Source: Buxus sempervirens (taxonomy: Eukaryota > Streptophyta > Magnoliopsida > Buxales > Buxaceae). Taken from it: a stretch of DNA of 64,000 nt. Below, piece after piece: positions 35,165 through 45,592 of the stretch. Position 1 is the stretch's first letter. Each line of letters begins with the position of its first letter. Where the stretch lies: NCBI GenBank assembly GCA_947561395.2, contig OX387190.1:9666858-9730857 (forward strand), written 5' to 3'. The notes beneath the pieces were generated by a model that was not told where the DNA came from, searched no databases, and saw nothing but the letters and a program-made list of their open reading frames with translations. The position numbers and the translations under genes were made by a program.

Positions 35165-36117
35165 TCATGATAAGGTTATGTGGTCCCTATCTTCTTCTGG
35201 CTCTTACTCATGCAAATCTTTCTTCAATTATATGAGCCAGAATCCTTCGCATCCTAGTGTGCCTTTTCCTATGTCTAGGCTATGGAAGCCCAAGGTACCT
35301 CTTAAGATCAAAGCCTTTCTGTGGATGGCCCTTTTGTATAAAATTAACACGGCTGACCGAATCCAGAGAAGATAGAAGACGAATGCCTTGTCCCCGCAAG
35401 TGTGCTTTATGTGTATGGAGGCAGGGAAGAGCATTAATCATTTGTTCGTTCAGTGCCAGTTCGCGAGAGCCATATGGATGCTGGTGTTACAGGTGATTGA
35501 AGTGTCATGGGCTCTACCTGCGTCACTTCAAGATTGTTTTGTCCAGTGGCAGGTGAGGGAGTTGGGGAGAAGAGGCCATACCATGTATAGAGCAGTGTTT
35601 CACGCTGTTGTGTGGTTTATTTGGTTGGAGCGGAATGGAAGGATCTTTCGAGATAATTGGTCGATGGTGGACCAAGTGGTTGGAAGCATTAAGGTAGCAG
35701 TGGCGTCCTGGGTTTCGGTTCTTCCAGAGTTTATGGATATTTCACCTTCAGATATAGTCAGAGAGTGGCATAGATAGTGCTATTCCACATCTACTGTGGA
35801 CGGTAGTACGGCAAGAGGGATGGGTCCACGCTTATCATGGGATGTTGGGTAGTTCTGGTGGAGGGGGTTCGACCTTGGTACATTATTGAACAACTAGTTT
35901 AGTAATGAGCCAAGATACGTTGTGGTTATGTGCTAGTGGTTGGTAATTATTTTCTTGGGAGGCTTTTTGTGTTTGGGTGTATAGGAGGGGTTTTTGGTTG
36001 ATTTATGGTCATGTCGACCTTGGCACTGAATTGTGTGGTCTGTACAGTTCTCTTTCTTTACTCACTTATATATATATATATATATATATACATCCTCATT
36101 ATTTATCAAAAAAAAAG
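35165..36117 (+). mobile_element. L1-type LINE 3' end with A tail
   Basis: A frame from 35178 reads RLWKPKVPLKIKAFLWMALL and INTADRIQRR, then a stop, then LSPQVC with CFMCMEAGKSINHLFVQC (zf-RVT C-x2-C...H-x4-C, intact). It continues to a stop at about 35777, ending SDIVREWHR. An untranslated tail follows, with (TA)n at 36068-36090 and an A run at 36109-36117. One or two lesions only, so it is younger than the other LINE pieces here. Confidence 0.75.
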
Positions 36118-37367
36118 TAATCAAGATTGAAAAAATTTCTACCGATGTTCAAGGTCCTCCACAAACTCATCAAACAAAATTGTATAGAGTTCTCTCCTAC
36201 CATTGGCCAATCTATTAAAAAAATTCATAATCCCATCCCTCTTTTGATCCAAGTGCTATCATAAGTACATCTTTCTCTTTTTAATATTGCTCATTTTAAT
36301 ATTTGGGGTTCTTTGCTTCCATTTTAAGACATAGTTCTTTAGTCATTTTTTCCTCATCAAAAAATATTAGTTATTTTGTCATATTTTTCTTGATGTCACT
36401 TGAATAACATATTCATTATATGTAAAATCCTTAATTTTGAGAAAATAATAATATAATTTAGATCTGTGAATTTTGGAAAAAACCCAATGGTTAAATATGG
36501 TTTAAATAAAGAAAGGGTATTTTGGTCTTTTCCTAATTAGCCAAATAAATAAATTGATTGATTAAATAATGAAGATCTGAAAATTTTAATTAGACATAAG
36601 TTGGGTTTAATTTAAATTTAAATAGCAAGATTTATAGCCTAATAGGTGGGAAAAGGACCTATTTGTAAGTATAATTAATTAGGGGCCTTAAATCAGGAAA
36701 TAGGTAAGGTCATGGGGTTTAAATAATATTTAAAAATAAGGGAAAAATATGACGAAAATTAGGAGAAGTCTAATTAATAATATTTTGGGAAAAAGTAGAT
36801 TTGTATTTCTAGTTAGAATAGAATACAAAATTGGCTGTAAGAAGAATTTGCGAAAGTTTTCTAATTCAATTAGGACTCTACTGGGCATGTGAATAAAAAG
36901 AAAGAGTTAGAGAGATTGGAGGTTTTCTCTTGGATGATTCCTACGACCAAGATAGAGAGAAAAGTGACTCACGGCTAGGCGAAGAAGAAGAAGAAGAAGA
37001 AATGAGAGAAGGAAACAGGATTTGGCTAAGAGGAAAGAGGATTTCTGAAATTCTGCACAAAGAAGTAGAACTTGGGAAAATTGCATGATTTTGGGTTTAA
37101 TTGACAACTCTTGGTTTTGATGGATTGGTTGGATGTATTTGGATGTGCTGATGGTTTAATATGATCTAGAATTAGTTTTTCATGATGAGGTATAAATCTG
37201 AACTTGTTTTGAGAAGAATTTCATGATATTTAGATCTTTAACTATGATGAGATTATAATATATTGATGTTAAAAGCATGTTTGATTAATTTAGCTTGATG
37301 TTTTAGAAGTTGTTTTGGTTATGTTTTGACTGATTTTGATCCATGTTTGAAGAAACTAGGTTAGAAC

Positions 37368-37690
37368 CAAGGTTTGCCTTTTCGGCGGCACCTCGCGAGG
37401 TGCCGCCGAAATTTCGTATTTCGGTAGGTCAGCGGCACGAAAAATGACCTCGAAATGGTCCTGCCTGCGTTTCGCTGGCTTTTCGCCGGCACGCCGCTAA
37501 ATTTCGCCAATTTCGCCATTTCGTCAACATTTCGCCAACGGTTCTCCAAAATTTTGCTAATTCTGGAGAAATTTTGGCACGCCGCCAATTTCGTTACAAA
37601 CTTGTTTTGGGCCATTTCGCCGAAATTTCGCCCAAATTTCGTTTCGGCCGCCTAGCGGCGCACCACGAATCGCCGAAAAGTCGATCCTTG
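37368..37690. mobile_element. hAT-type MITE with GTTAGAAC target duplication
   Basis: CAAGG...CCTTG ends are flanked by identical octamers GTTAGAAC at 37360-37367 and 37691-37698. The 323-bp interior is built from TTTCGCC and TTTCGGC words and contains a perfect 32-bp palindrome at 37380-37411. Confidence 0.85.
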
Positions 37691-38749
37691 GTTAGAACAA
37701 AGTTTGAATTCGAAAACCCAAAAAATACCATGTTTTTGGCCTTGGCACTCGATGCTAGCTCGAGCGTCACATCAAGAGCGAAGAGTATTTTTCCCAACCC
37801 ACAAGCCTAACTCAAGCGCCACATCATGTGACTAAGTTTAGAAGTTAGAACCCGAGACTGATTTTCCAACGCTCGACCCCCACTGGAGCGCTAGCTAGAG
37901 CAAGACATTTACATACTACCCTAGCTCAAGCGCCACAAAGTGCACCAAGTACAAAAATAGAAGACTTAGTGTGGCGCACGACCCCCGCTCGACCCAAGCT
38001 CGAGCACCAAAACCCAGATTTCACTGTTTTGACCAATTTGACCTACTTTTCAATTTTAAAATGATTTTTTATATAAATCCAACTATCTACCAACATGATT
38101 ATAAGGTTTTAAAGTGGTTTTCACTAGCAAATTAATTTTATAAAATTTAGAGAAGATTTTGAGTACGTTTTGGTGGAATTAGGTGGTTTAGCCTAGAGTA
38201 GTGGACTTGGTGGATTAAAAGGTAATTTTATCACTTCTATGTGATCTGTATAGTTTTCTAAGATGATCTTAAACATATTTTGACTACTGGAATGGTTTAT
38301 ACCGAATTTCAATCAGGTTTGGTATTACTGGGTCGAATATTTGGGATTTGGGGACTATTTGGTGGAATAGATGGCTTTGTACTAGTAAAAGGGGGTTTTT
38401 ATAGTTTTCAATTGTTTCAACACTTCTAGAAGATGTTTTTATATGTGTTTCAACTTCTGAAAGTATTTCAATTGGTTTTCCACAAAATTTGGTATCTTTG
38501 GTCTTAAATTGAGGAAATTTGGAAAGTGTTGGGAATTCTCTATCATAAAGTTATTTTGCCAAAGAGGCACTAGTATTGTGTATTTTGCCATGAGAGCAGG
38601 GGTACTTCGTTATCCTCCATGAGGGAGTGATTTAAGTTATGATGGTATGATATGGTATTATTGATACTTGTTTCAATCCCATAAATTGTTTTTGGCTTAT
38701 TAGTGTCTAGCAGGCTTAGCTCACCATGGATCCAGAGTTCATAGATAGT

Positions 38750-39132
38750 ATGGTTTGACATTTTGCCGAAATTTCATTTTAGCAAGGTCAACGACACGAA
38801 ATGTATGGGGAAAACGAGATTCCCCAATTTCCTTGCATTTCCCTAATTTCGGCAAAATTTTAGCAAAAAATTTACGAAATGTCAACGAAATTTGGCAAAA
38901 TCTAGCAAATTTTCCCCATATTTCCCCAAATTTCTCCAGATTTCCCCAGATTTCTTTGTATTTCCCTAGATTTCCCCATGTATTCATTTATTATGATTGT
39001 ATTAAACCAAAAAATACAAGAAAAAGTGAAGGAAAAAAACAAGAAAATACATATTTCACCCATTTTCCCTCACTAGGGAAATGTGGGGAAATATTCCCTC
39101 ATTTCGGCGAAATGCAAAATTTCTATCCTTGC
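38750..39132. mobile_element. hAT-type MITE with TAGATAGT target duplication
   Basis: Flanked by TAGATAGT at 38742-38749 and 39133-39140. The ends ATGGTTTGACATTTTGCCG and ...AAATTTCTATCCTTGC are imperfect inverted repeats. The interior repeats ATTTCCCC and ATTTCGGC words. It is related to the MITE at 37368, and both sit in one LTR. Confidence 0.8.
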
Positions 39133-39419
39133 TAGATAGTTGAGATCTGTCTATCTTTGTTTGGATTAAGTCTAACTTCCATTTATGCATTTCCTACATG
39201 GAATGAGCTACAACAATCCATTTCCTACATTGAATGAGCCACTATGAAGGAATGAGTTGCAGCAATCCATCTCCACCATGATAGTGAGATCTTGCTTTGG
39301 GATATGTGCAGTTGTTCTTAGATTGGATTGTACTCACCAACCCATCTATGTTTAGTGGGTGTTCGCTGTGTTTAGCAAATATCAAGCCTATAAATACAGA
39401 TAATGTACTATTAATGCTA

Positions 39420-39680
39420 GCAAATCTTTTTTTTAGTAAGGATTATCAAAATCTTTTTGGTAAGGATTAATGTTAACAAATCAATACTAAGTTACCAACG
39501 TAATCTTTTTATGGGTGGACTTGTTTTTTTAAGATAATCTTGTTTTATGGTAAGGACTTGTTTTTTAACAAAATCTTTTTAAAACTAACGTAATCTTGTT
39601 TTATGGTATGGACTTATTTTAAGATAATCAATACCAACGTAATCTTTTTATTTTTTAACAAATCAATACCAACGTAATCC
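39420..39680. repeat. Imperfect reiterations of a CCAACGTAATCTTTTT word
   Basis: At least four copies of ACCAACGTAATC or ACTAACGTAATC (about 39497, 39591, 39632 and 39669) alternate with TTATGGTAAGGACTTG(T) words. Confidence 0.7.
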
Positions 39681-39879
39681 TCCTTCTCCACCATTTGAGA
39701 GACCCCCCAAGTGGCTTGAAAGTTGCTATTCCAAGCATACTGTGCGAAACCGCTGAGTGGCAGCGGTTTGAAGGAATCTACATGGAGTCGCTTTATTGGA
39801 TCAGCTGGGAGAAATCAGCTTGGAGCCGCTTGGTGGGAGCGATTGGGTGTAAAATGTGGACAGTGGCTACGTTGGCCAT

Positions 39880-40430
39880 TGTTGAATTTGGATCTGACCT
39901 GAACCGGCCCACTTCGACCTGTTCATTTACCCTTTAACCGTGGGCTATCCGCTATAGCTCGCAAAGGGTAGAAAAGCAATTAATAAACTAAATAAAATTA
40001 GAAAACCTATAGCCGCTGCACCTTAGCTGCTGGATCAAAATAATAACCAACCAAGCCATCCTAGCGGTTGGACCTAATAAAATCAATAAACATGGCCCAA
40101 AGGCCCATCCCTTTTGACCCACTTTGCATGCTCAAACCCGAGGCCCACGGTAATGACCTGGGCCCATTTGGATCTATGAATGGACTTGGGGGCCCAAAAC
40201 CACATTTTCATGCCCCATATTAGATCAAACCCATAAGCCCTTCACACATGCCTAACTAGGGTCCAAATAATCAAAAGGAACCCACCTTTAGTGGGGTAGT
40301 TTAGGGTCTTTACAGACTTCCCTAGACTACAATTGGATCACTTAACCAAACTCTGTGCAGACCATTTTTCATCGGTGACTACCTATACCCCATAAACTCG
40401 ATAGGTAGTGGCGGCTCCATTCCCAAACGT
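39880..40430 (+). mobile_element. LTR 3'-end fragment
   Basis: It resembles the last 500 bp of LTR A in wording and order: GGGCCCA-rich tract, GGGTCTTTACAGACTTCCC, CTGTGCAGACC, then GTGGCGGCTCC at 40408-40418 (GTGGCGACTCC in the others). It is truncated on the left and runs into the CCA-rich tract. Confidence 0.5.
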
Positions 40431-40439
40431 CACTATAGC

Positions 40440-40680
40440 CACCATTGCTACCACCCCACCATAGCCCACAACCATCCCACCACCACCTCCACCCACCACT
40501 GGCCACCACCGCCCGCCGCCGCCACCACCACCATCTACTATCACCAACCCCTCACCACCACCACCCCTACCGGCCTACCACAGTTGCCCACCAGCACCAT
40601 CATTGTGCCTCCGCCTCTGCCACCTCACTAACCCTACCAGCACCCACCCACCACCACTCCAACAATCAAACCCATCATCT
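40440..40680. repeat. CCA/CACC-rich low-complexity tract
   Basis: Pyrimidine-biased CCACCA reiterations. The His/Pro-rich frame across it is a composition effect. Confidence 0.85.
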
Positions 40681-40689
40681 TATTAAAAT

Positions 40690-41791
40690 ACATTTTTCTT
40701 TTCTTCCCATTTCTCATCTCATCCAAACACCGGACAAGAAAAGAAAATCAGTATTTTTCTTTTCTTTTCTTTTTTCTTCTTTTCTTTTTTAAGTTTCGTT
40801 TCTTTTCTCCCTAAATCCAAGGCTCCAAACACAGCCTTAAAGAATATTTTCCATTTTTATTGAAAAACAAGGGAAAATAGGGAAAATTTCATTTGATCCC
40901 TTGAATAATACATATAATTACAAACTTTTTTTTTGGTAATTATACCAACAAATTCCCCCTTGTATTGACTACTTAGATTTTCACACAACATTTCAAAGTT
41001 TAACTTCAAAATCTTTCTTCATAATGTTATATTTTTTTTTTCCATTTAGCCTATAAGTCAAATAATATATTGAGGTGAGTGTTAATATTTTTATACTCTT
41101 TGATCTGCAATATTTGTCTTACAAATTTCTTGATGAAATAAAAATTAAATTTTAAGTAAAATAAAATATAAAATGCCCAACTTAATGACAATCTCTATAT
41201 TGGACAAGAAAATTCAAAAAAAAAAATTTAATAAGGTTGCATAATTTGTAATTTCAATTAGCTTTTCGATGATGAAAATTTAGGTTCATTCATTTATCAT
41301 CTATTGTTTACTTATATCAATCAAGCTTCATGTACTTATAATTCCATATCAACTATTTATACCATTTACTTTGGAGGGTATAATGGTCTTTATTAGTATC
41401 TTGGCTTTAGACCAATATAGGCGTATACTTAAGGGGAGCTCTTCCATTTGCTTATAAAAATATAGGCGTATACTAAAGGGGAGATCTTCCATTGGCTTTA
41501 GACCAATGTAGGGAATGAAATTTGAGTCTCCCATAAGAGAAAAAAAAAAAAAGAAAAAAAGGAGGGAAATAAAATAAAAGAAGAAAATTAGAAACCACTG
41601 ACAGCAAATTTAACAGCAAGCATGGTCAAAGCCAGAAACTTTTAGTCTTCTGCCCATTGAAATATACTATGAACAGATGAAGAAGCCTTGGTTAGAAATT
41701 AAAAAGTAAGAATTACTAAAATAGAAAAGTAATTCCTCTGGGGTAAATCAGGTAAAAAGCAGTTTAAAGGATCTTGTAATATACTACTCAC
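40690..41791. other. Intron 1, exon-proximal, no feature recognised
   Basis: AT-rich DNA with T runs. GGCGTATACTTAAGGGGAGCTCTTCCATT occurs twice in variant form (near 41420 and 41465), a small local duplication. Confidence 0.45.
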
Positions 41792-41889
41792 CTGTAATCA
41801 CAGACCAGAAGAAGCCCTCCATCTTTGCAGATGAAGCAGTAATCCTCCGCAATCTCTTCCTTTCTTATCTTATTATTATTAGTCTTCAT
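41792..41889 (-). CDS. Coding exon 1: start codon and first half of PHD finger
   Basis: The ATG at 41889-41887 is the first in frame; a TAG lies five codons upstream, so the start is well fixed. The exon has 32 codons plus AG. It reads MKTNNNKIRKEEIAED, then the PHD signature YCFICKDGGLLLVCDY, giving zinc ligands C18, C21 and C30. The donor is AG|GTGAGT at 41791. The hanging AG joins the G of exon 2 to make Arg33. A lysine-rich start directly followed by the PHD finger resembles the short At2g18090-type members of the family rather than the longer NERD or CCCH44 types. This segment is too short to stand out as an ORF and was found by reading back from the downstream PHD half. Confidence 0.85.
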
Positions 41890-42430
41890 TTCATCCACCT
41901 ACTCCCCTCTCTCAAAAGCCAAAATGCTCCCAAGAAATTTCCTCAAGCTCGACCTTTTAAAAGCATTCCCTACTCAGATAAACAAAAACCCCTAAAAACT
42001 AAAAGCTTCGCAGAGACCCATATCAGCAGCAAATGCATAAAGATTAACGCTCTTAGAGAACTAATGAGAGCCACATTCTGGGGATTATCAGAAACCCATC
42101 TCAAAAAGAAGGATTATCAACTTCAACATAACATGCAGCCTTGGAAAGAGGGAGTAAGAGACATTTTCGGCTTCTGAGCCCCGAAAATTTGCCGAAACAT
42201 AAAGTAATGGTGGAAGACATAAAAAAGTAAAGACCTCTGGGGTTTTGGTTCTTCGTGAATATCGGTAACGGAGATTCTAAGGAATTACGATGTTGATGTG
42301 GGGTATTTTGGGAATGAAGGTACTGTGAAGGACATTTGCAGGACGATGGAAACATGCTGCTGACTCTATGGGTGCACCACGGTTCGGTATGGATGGTATT
42401 GACCGTCGTTCGTGACGGAACCAACCAAAA
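41890..42430 (-). promoter_or_regulatory. Presumed 5' UTR and promoter of the PHD gene
   Basis: It lies directly upstream of the ATG with stops in frame, CT-rich stretches on the sense strand and no transposon signature until 42702. No clear TATA box was found, which is common for housekeeping-type plant genes. An upstream non-coding exon cannot be excluded. Confidence 0.4.
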
Positions 42431-42701
42431 TGGACGATGGAAACCGAATCGAGATGAAAAACCTTAAAATGGACGAAACCAACCCAAATTATAATTTGAT
42501 TCATTTTGCTTTGTAAGTACAAATTAAATGAGTTTTTGAACATTTAATATTCTATAAGACAAGCATAGTGTTTAGATCATAGTTACGCTTTATTTTTATT
42601 TTTTTATCACAAACAAATAAATTGTAAATAACTATGATTTATTAATTGTAAATAAATAACTAAATTCACACCGAGCAAAATTCACACACATATACTTTTA
42701 T

Positions 42702-43220
42702 CCACTTTCCAATGGATAAATATGTCGGTAAGCGGCACACTTTTATCTTATATACCATAAATCTATTTTGCAGAGCCTAATTCCTCCTTGCCAACTGACC
42801 ATTGATATAGATCTCATTCAAAGAAGTATCCATTAATTAATGATTTTATAATAGTAAATGAACTGACATTTATAGTTTGAATGTGGTTATAGTATGATTT
42901 CCTCACATAATTTTCTTTGTTATTATTCCAAAATACCCATTTAATGCTTTAGTTTCTTCAGACGCACGGGCTTTTTGCTAGTGTATATTGGAATAATAAC
43001 AAAGAAAATTATGTGAGGAAATCATATTATAGACACATTCAAACTATAAATGTCAAATGATTTACAAGTATAAAATCATTAACTAATAATGGATAATTGT
43101 TTGAATAAGATCTATATCAACGGTCACTTGGCAAGGAGGAATTAGGCTCTGCAAAATAGATTTATGGTACATAATATAAAAGTGAGCCACTTACCGACAT
43201 ATTTATTCATTGGAAAGTGG
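42702..43220. mobile_element. Foldback MITE with arms of about 230 bp
   Basis: The left arm 42702-42930 (starts CCACTTTCCAATGG) and right arm 42989-43220 (ends CCATTGGAAAGTGG) are inverted copies with scattered differences, around a 58-bp loop. No target duplication was found. Its right end lies 1 bp from the LTR that starts at 43222. Confidence 0.8.
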
Positions 43221-43221
43221 G

Positions 43222-45592
43222 TGTAATAATGCCTCGAACCTGGATCTATGCAAAACAAGCACCAAACCCAAATCCGAAGTTCTATTGGGTCCAAAGCAAA
43301 CTAAATACCAAACATTAAATTCATAATAAATACCAATTAATATCAGAGTGTGGAAGATAATCATCAACATAACCAATAAGCGTGGATACATGTATCATCC
43401 AAACCATCACATCAAAAATAGATCATAAGTCTAGTAAAAATGGGTTCTATCACTCTTACTCTCATAATCATCCAAAACATATATTAACAAATAAAAGTAT
43501 CACCTGTAACAATCTCCAAGAAAAGTCTACTCAGGGTAATCATAATCCTCCGGATGAAAATCAGCAATCTCTCCCTGAGTACCAACCCCAAAGTCGTCCT
43601 CACGTAGATCAGCTGGAAAACAAAACAAAACACGGATGAAATACGAATATCCCAGTAGGTAACACTATGCATGAATAAACAGTTTATATATAAAAATAAT
43701 CATGCTTACATGCTCGATAAAGTAAACAAGTAATCACGATACAATCACGACATTAAATCAATATTCAATTAAAAGCAATTCACCAAGTAAGAACTGTCTC
43801 TGATCTGAGGATATTGCCAACCATCATAATCACGGCAATAATCCCATTATTGTAATTCTTAACACATAAGTTGAATCAACCACTGTATATGAAATGTCAA
43901 CCGTATATCCCAAAGTGTATAAACTATATCCGAAATTCAACTATCACAGAATATTGTAGGACTCATAAAGAAAAGTAGGCCTTTGAAAAGACACTCACTG
44001 TTCACTACACCACCATGCGACTTATGAGCGAAGCTAGTAATCATAACCCTTATACCAGTAACTGGAATCTGAAATATGAGGCCTAGACATCAAGTTATTA
44101 CGCATGAAACTCATGTACCAGCAACGATACCTGAAATATGGAGTTCAGCATATACCACCCAAGCATGCAGCCACTGAATCTGAACACAAGGATAGCCTCT
44201 AATCAATACATATAAGGTATCTCACCAGCAACTGATATCTAAAATGAGATCCTATTGTACATGAAGATCCCCCTCCAATGCAAACTAACTTGCAAAGGAA
44301 GCGCAAACGCAAACTCGTAATAATTAACCAAAAAAGACCTCTTCACTCTCTAACTTAACCCTATGGATCTATATGCAGCTATGCCCACTAGACACCAATA
44401 GCTATTACTCACTCATTATCAATGCAAAATCAAAAATAGTGCCTAGTGGCATATAGGGTTTTCCAAAGCTTATACACTATCCAAGAAGTAACTCAACATA
44501 CTCAAATCTGGTGTGAAGCTTTTCTAACAATTTCCAGTATTCAAAACACTTTAAATACATACAAATACAGAGTAAAATTCATTCCGTTTAACTCAAATCA
44601 AGTTTGGAAATCCAAAAATCCATTTATAACCAAAATAGGACATACTTTAGTAGAACATACCCAAAATCTTTATTAAATAATTTTTAATCAAACGGTCAGT
44701 GAGAACAGTTTGTTGGTACATAGGTTAAATATATTTAAAAATCATTTTAATAAATAATTTTCCTCAAAATTCAGAAACTCAGAATACTGTGTTGATCGCT
44801 CAATAGCGATGGGGGTTGAGCACCAGTTCAAAACTTATGAAATAATTAAGTCGCCCAACATGATCGCTTGAGTGCCCATGTTGTTTTTTGATCTAGACTC
44901 TATACAAGATTGCCCAACCACATCGCTTAAGCAATGTGTTGATCGACCAATTTAATAGAAATTACAAGCAAGACGCTTAACAGGATTGCTCAAGCGATCG
45001 TATTGAGTGCTCGTCAAACAGCGGCTAATTCAGAAAACTCGAAACATGTGTTATGGGCAAAAAAAATGTATTTTGTACATTATAATCATCTCTAATAACA
45101 TCCAAAATCATATATACAATACTCCAAAACATGCTATTCGATCAAAACCTCAATAAACAACATTTAACGACAAATTGGTGTGCTACCTACCTCTTTATCG
45201 ATCGACGAATTATGTCTCTTATTTTCCTCTTCTGTTTCCTTTGCTTTGGATCTGATCTCTCTGCTTTCAGCAAAACAGAGCTCCTTTTAGCTTACAGGAA
45301 CTCTCTAGCCAACAACTCTCCTTTGCACAGTGTTCTCCCTCTTCAGCCGCCAAATACAAATAGTATATACGATCCAGGAGTATGCTACAATAACAATAAG
45401 ACTTAAAATAACTCTGGAGACTATACCCACCCCAATATCTCATGATCCAACGGTTGGATCTACTTCATATTTCGGATCTCCTCCATCCATGTGATTACCT
45501 ATATAAATTCATTCTCAGATTTTAATAAGAATCACGTTTAATTATTCAGATATTTATTTAATTAAAAATCTTGAAAATTTTGGGGTCTTACA
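43222..45592 (-). mobile_element. Solo LTR, uninterrupted member of the TGTAA superfamily
   Basis: On the plus strand it runs from TGTAATAATGCCTCGAACC to GGGTCTTACA; sense is minus. It aligns along its length with LTR E (55393-60929). It holds the TTCG hairpin at 43638-43653 and reiterated words GATCGCT(C/T)AAGCGAT near 44800-45010. Its sequence AAGCTAGTAATCATAAC at 44031-44047 is the unoccupied form of the LTR B insertion site. Clear 5-bp target repeats are not seen (GTGGG left, GGTGT right). Confidence 0.78.

Larger units (their letters stand above)
36421..39360 (+). mobile_element. Truncated LTR of the TGTAA...TTACA superfamily with two nested MITEs
   Basis: It begins TGTAAAATCC, as does LTR D (50319). 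It has a reiterated-word section at 37735-38000 (CTCGAGCG, CTCAAGCGCCAC and variants). From about 38520 it has a hairpin-bearing section like that of the other copies, ending near TCCTACATGGAATGAGC at 39190-39240. No TTACA 3' end is found, so the end is lost. MITEs at 37368-37690 and 38750-39132 interrupt it. Confidence 0.6.
1..41889 (-). other. PHD-finger gene (PHD/SWIB/Plus-3/GYF group), 5' four exons with giant introns
   Basis: Four minus-strand segments join into one open frame with matching splice phases: 41889-41792 (ends phase 2), 29694-29606 (starts phase 2, ends phase 1), 16145-15958 (ends phase 0) and 324 to the window edge. All introns are GT-AG. Introns are 12,097, 13,460 and 15,633 bp, filled with transposons. 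The 233 codons encode a PHD finger near the N terminus, a second Cys-rich zinc-binding stretch, and the acidic linker that precedes the SWIB domain in this family. Plant relatives, such as the Arabidopsis NERD and At2g18090 proteins, are nuclear chromatin proteins; NERD acts in small-RNA-linked DNA methylation. The 3' part (SWIB, Plus-3, GYF) would lie left of base 1 and is not seen. Exon frames and splice sites are intact, so the gene is probably functional, but transcription is not shown. Confidence 0.82.

Noticed and set aside
40445..40792. 115-codon His/Pro/Thr-rich frame
   Set aside because: Produced by the CCA-rich low-complexity tract; no start context or conservation signal.
42101..42543. 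Overlapping minus-strand frames of 88-107 codons upstream of the PHD gene
   Set aside because: They lie in the presumed 5' region, carry no motif, and are not in frame with exon 1.
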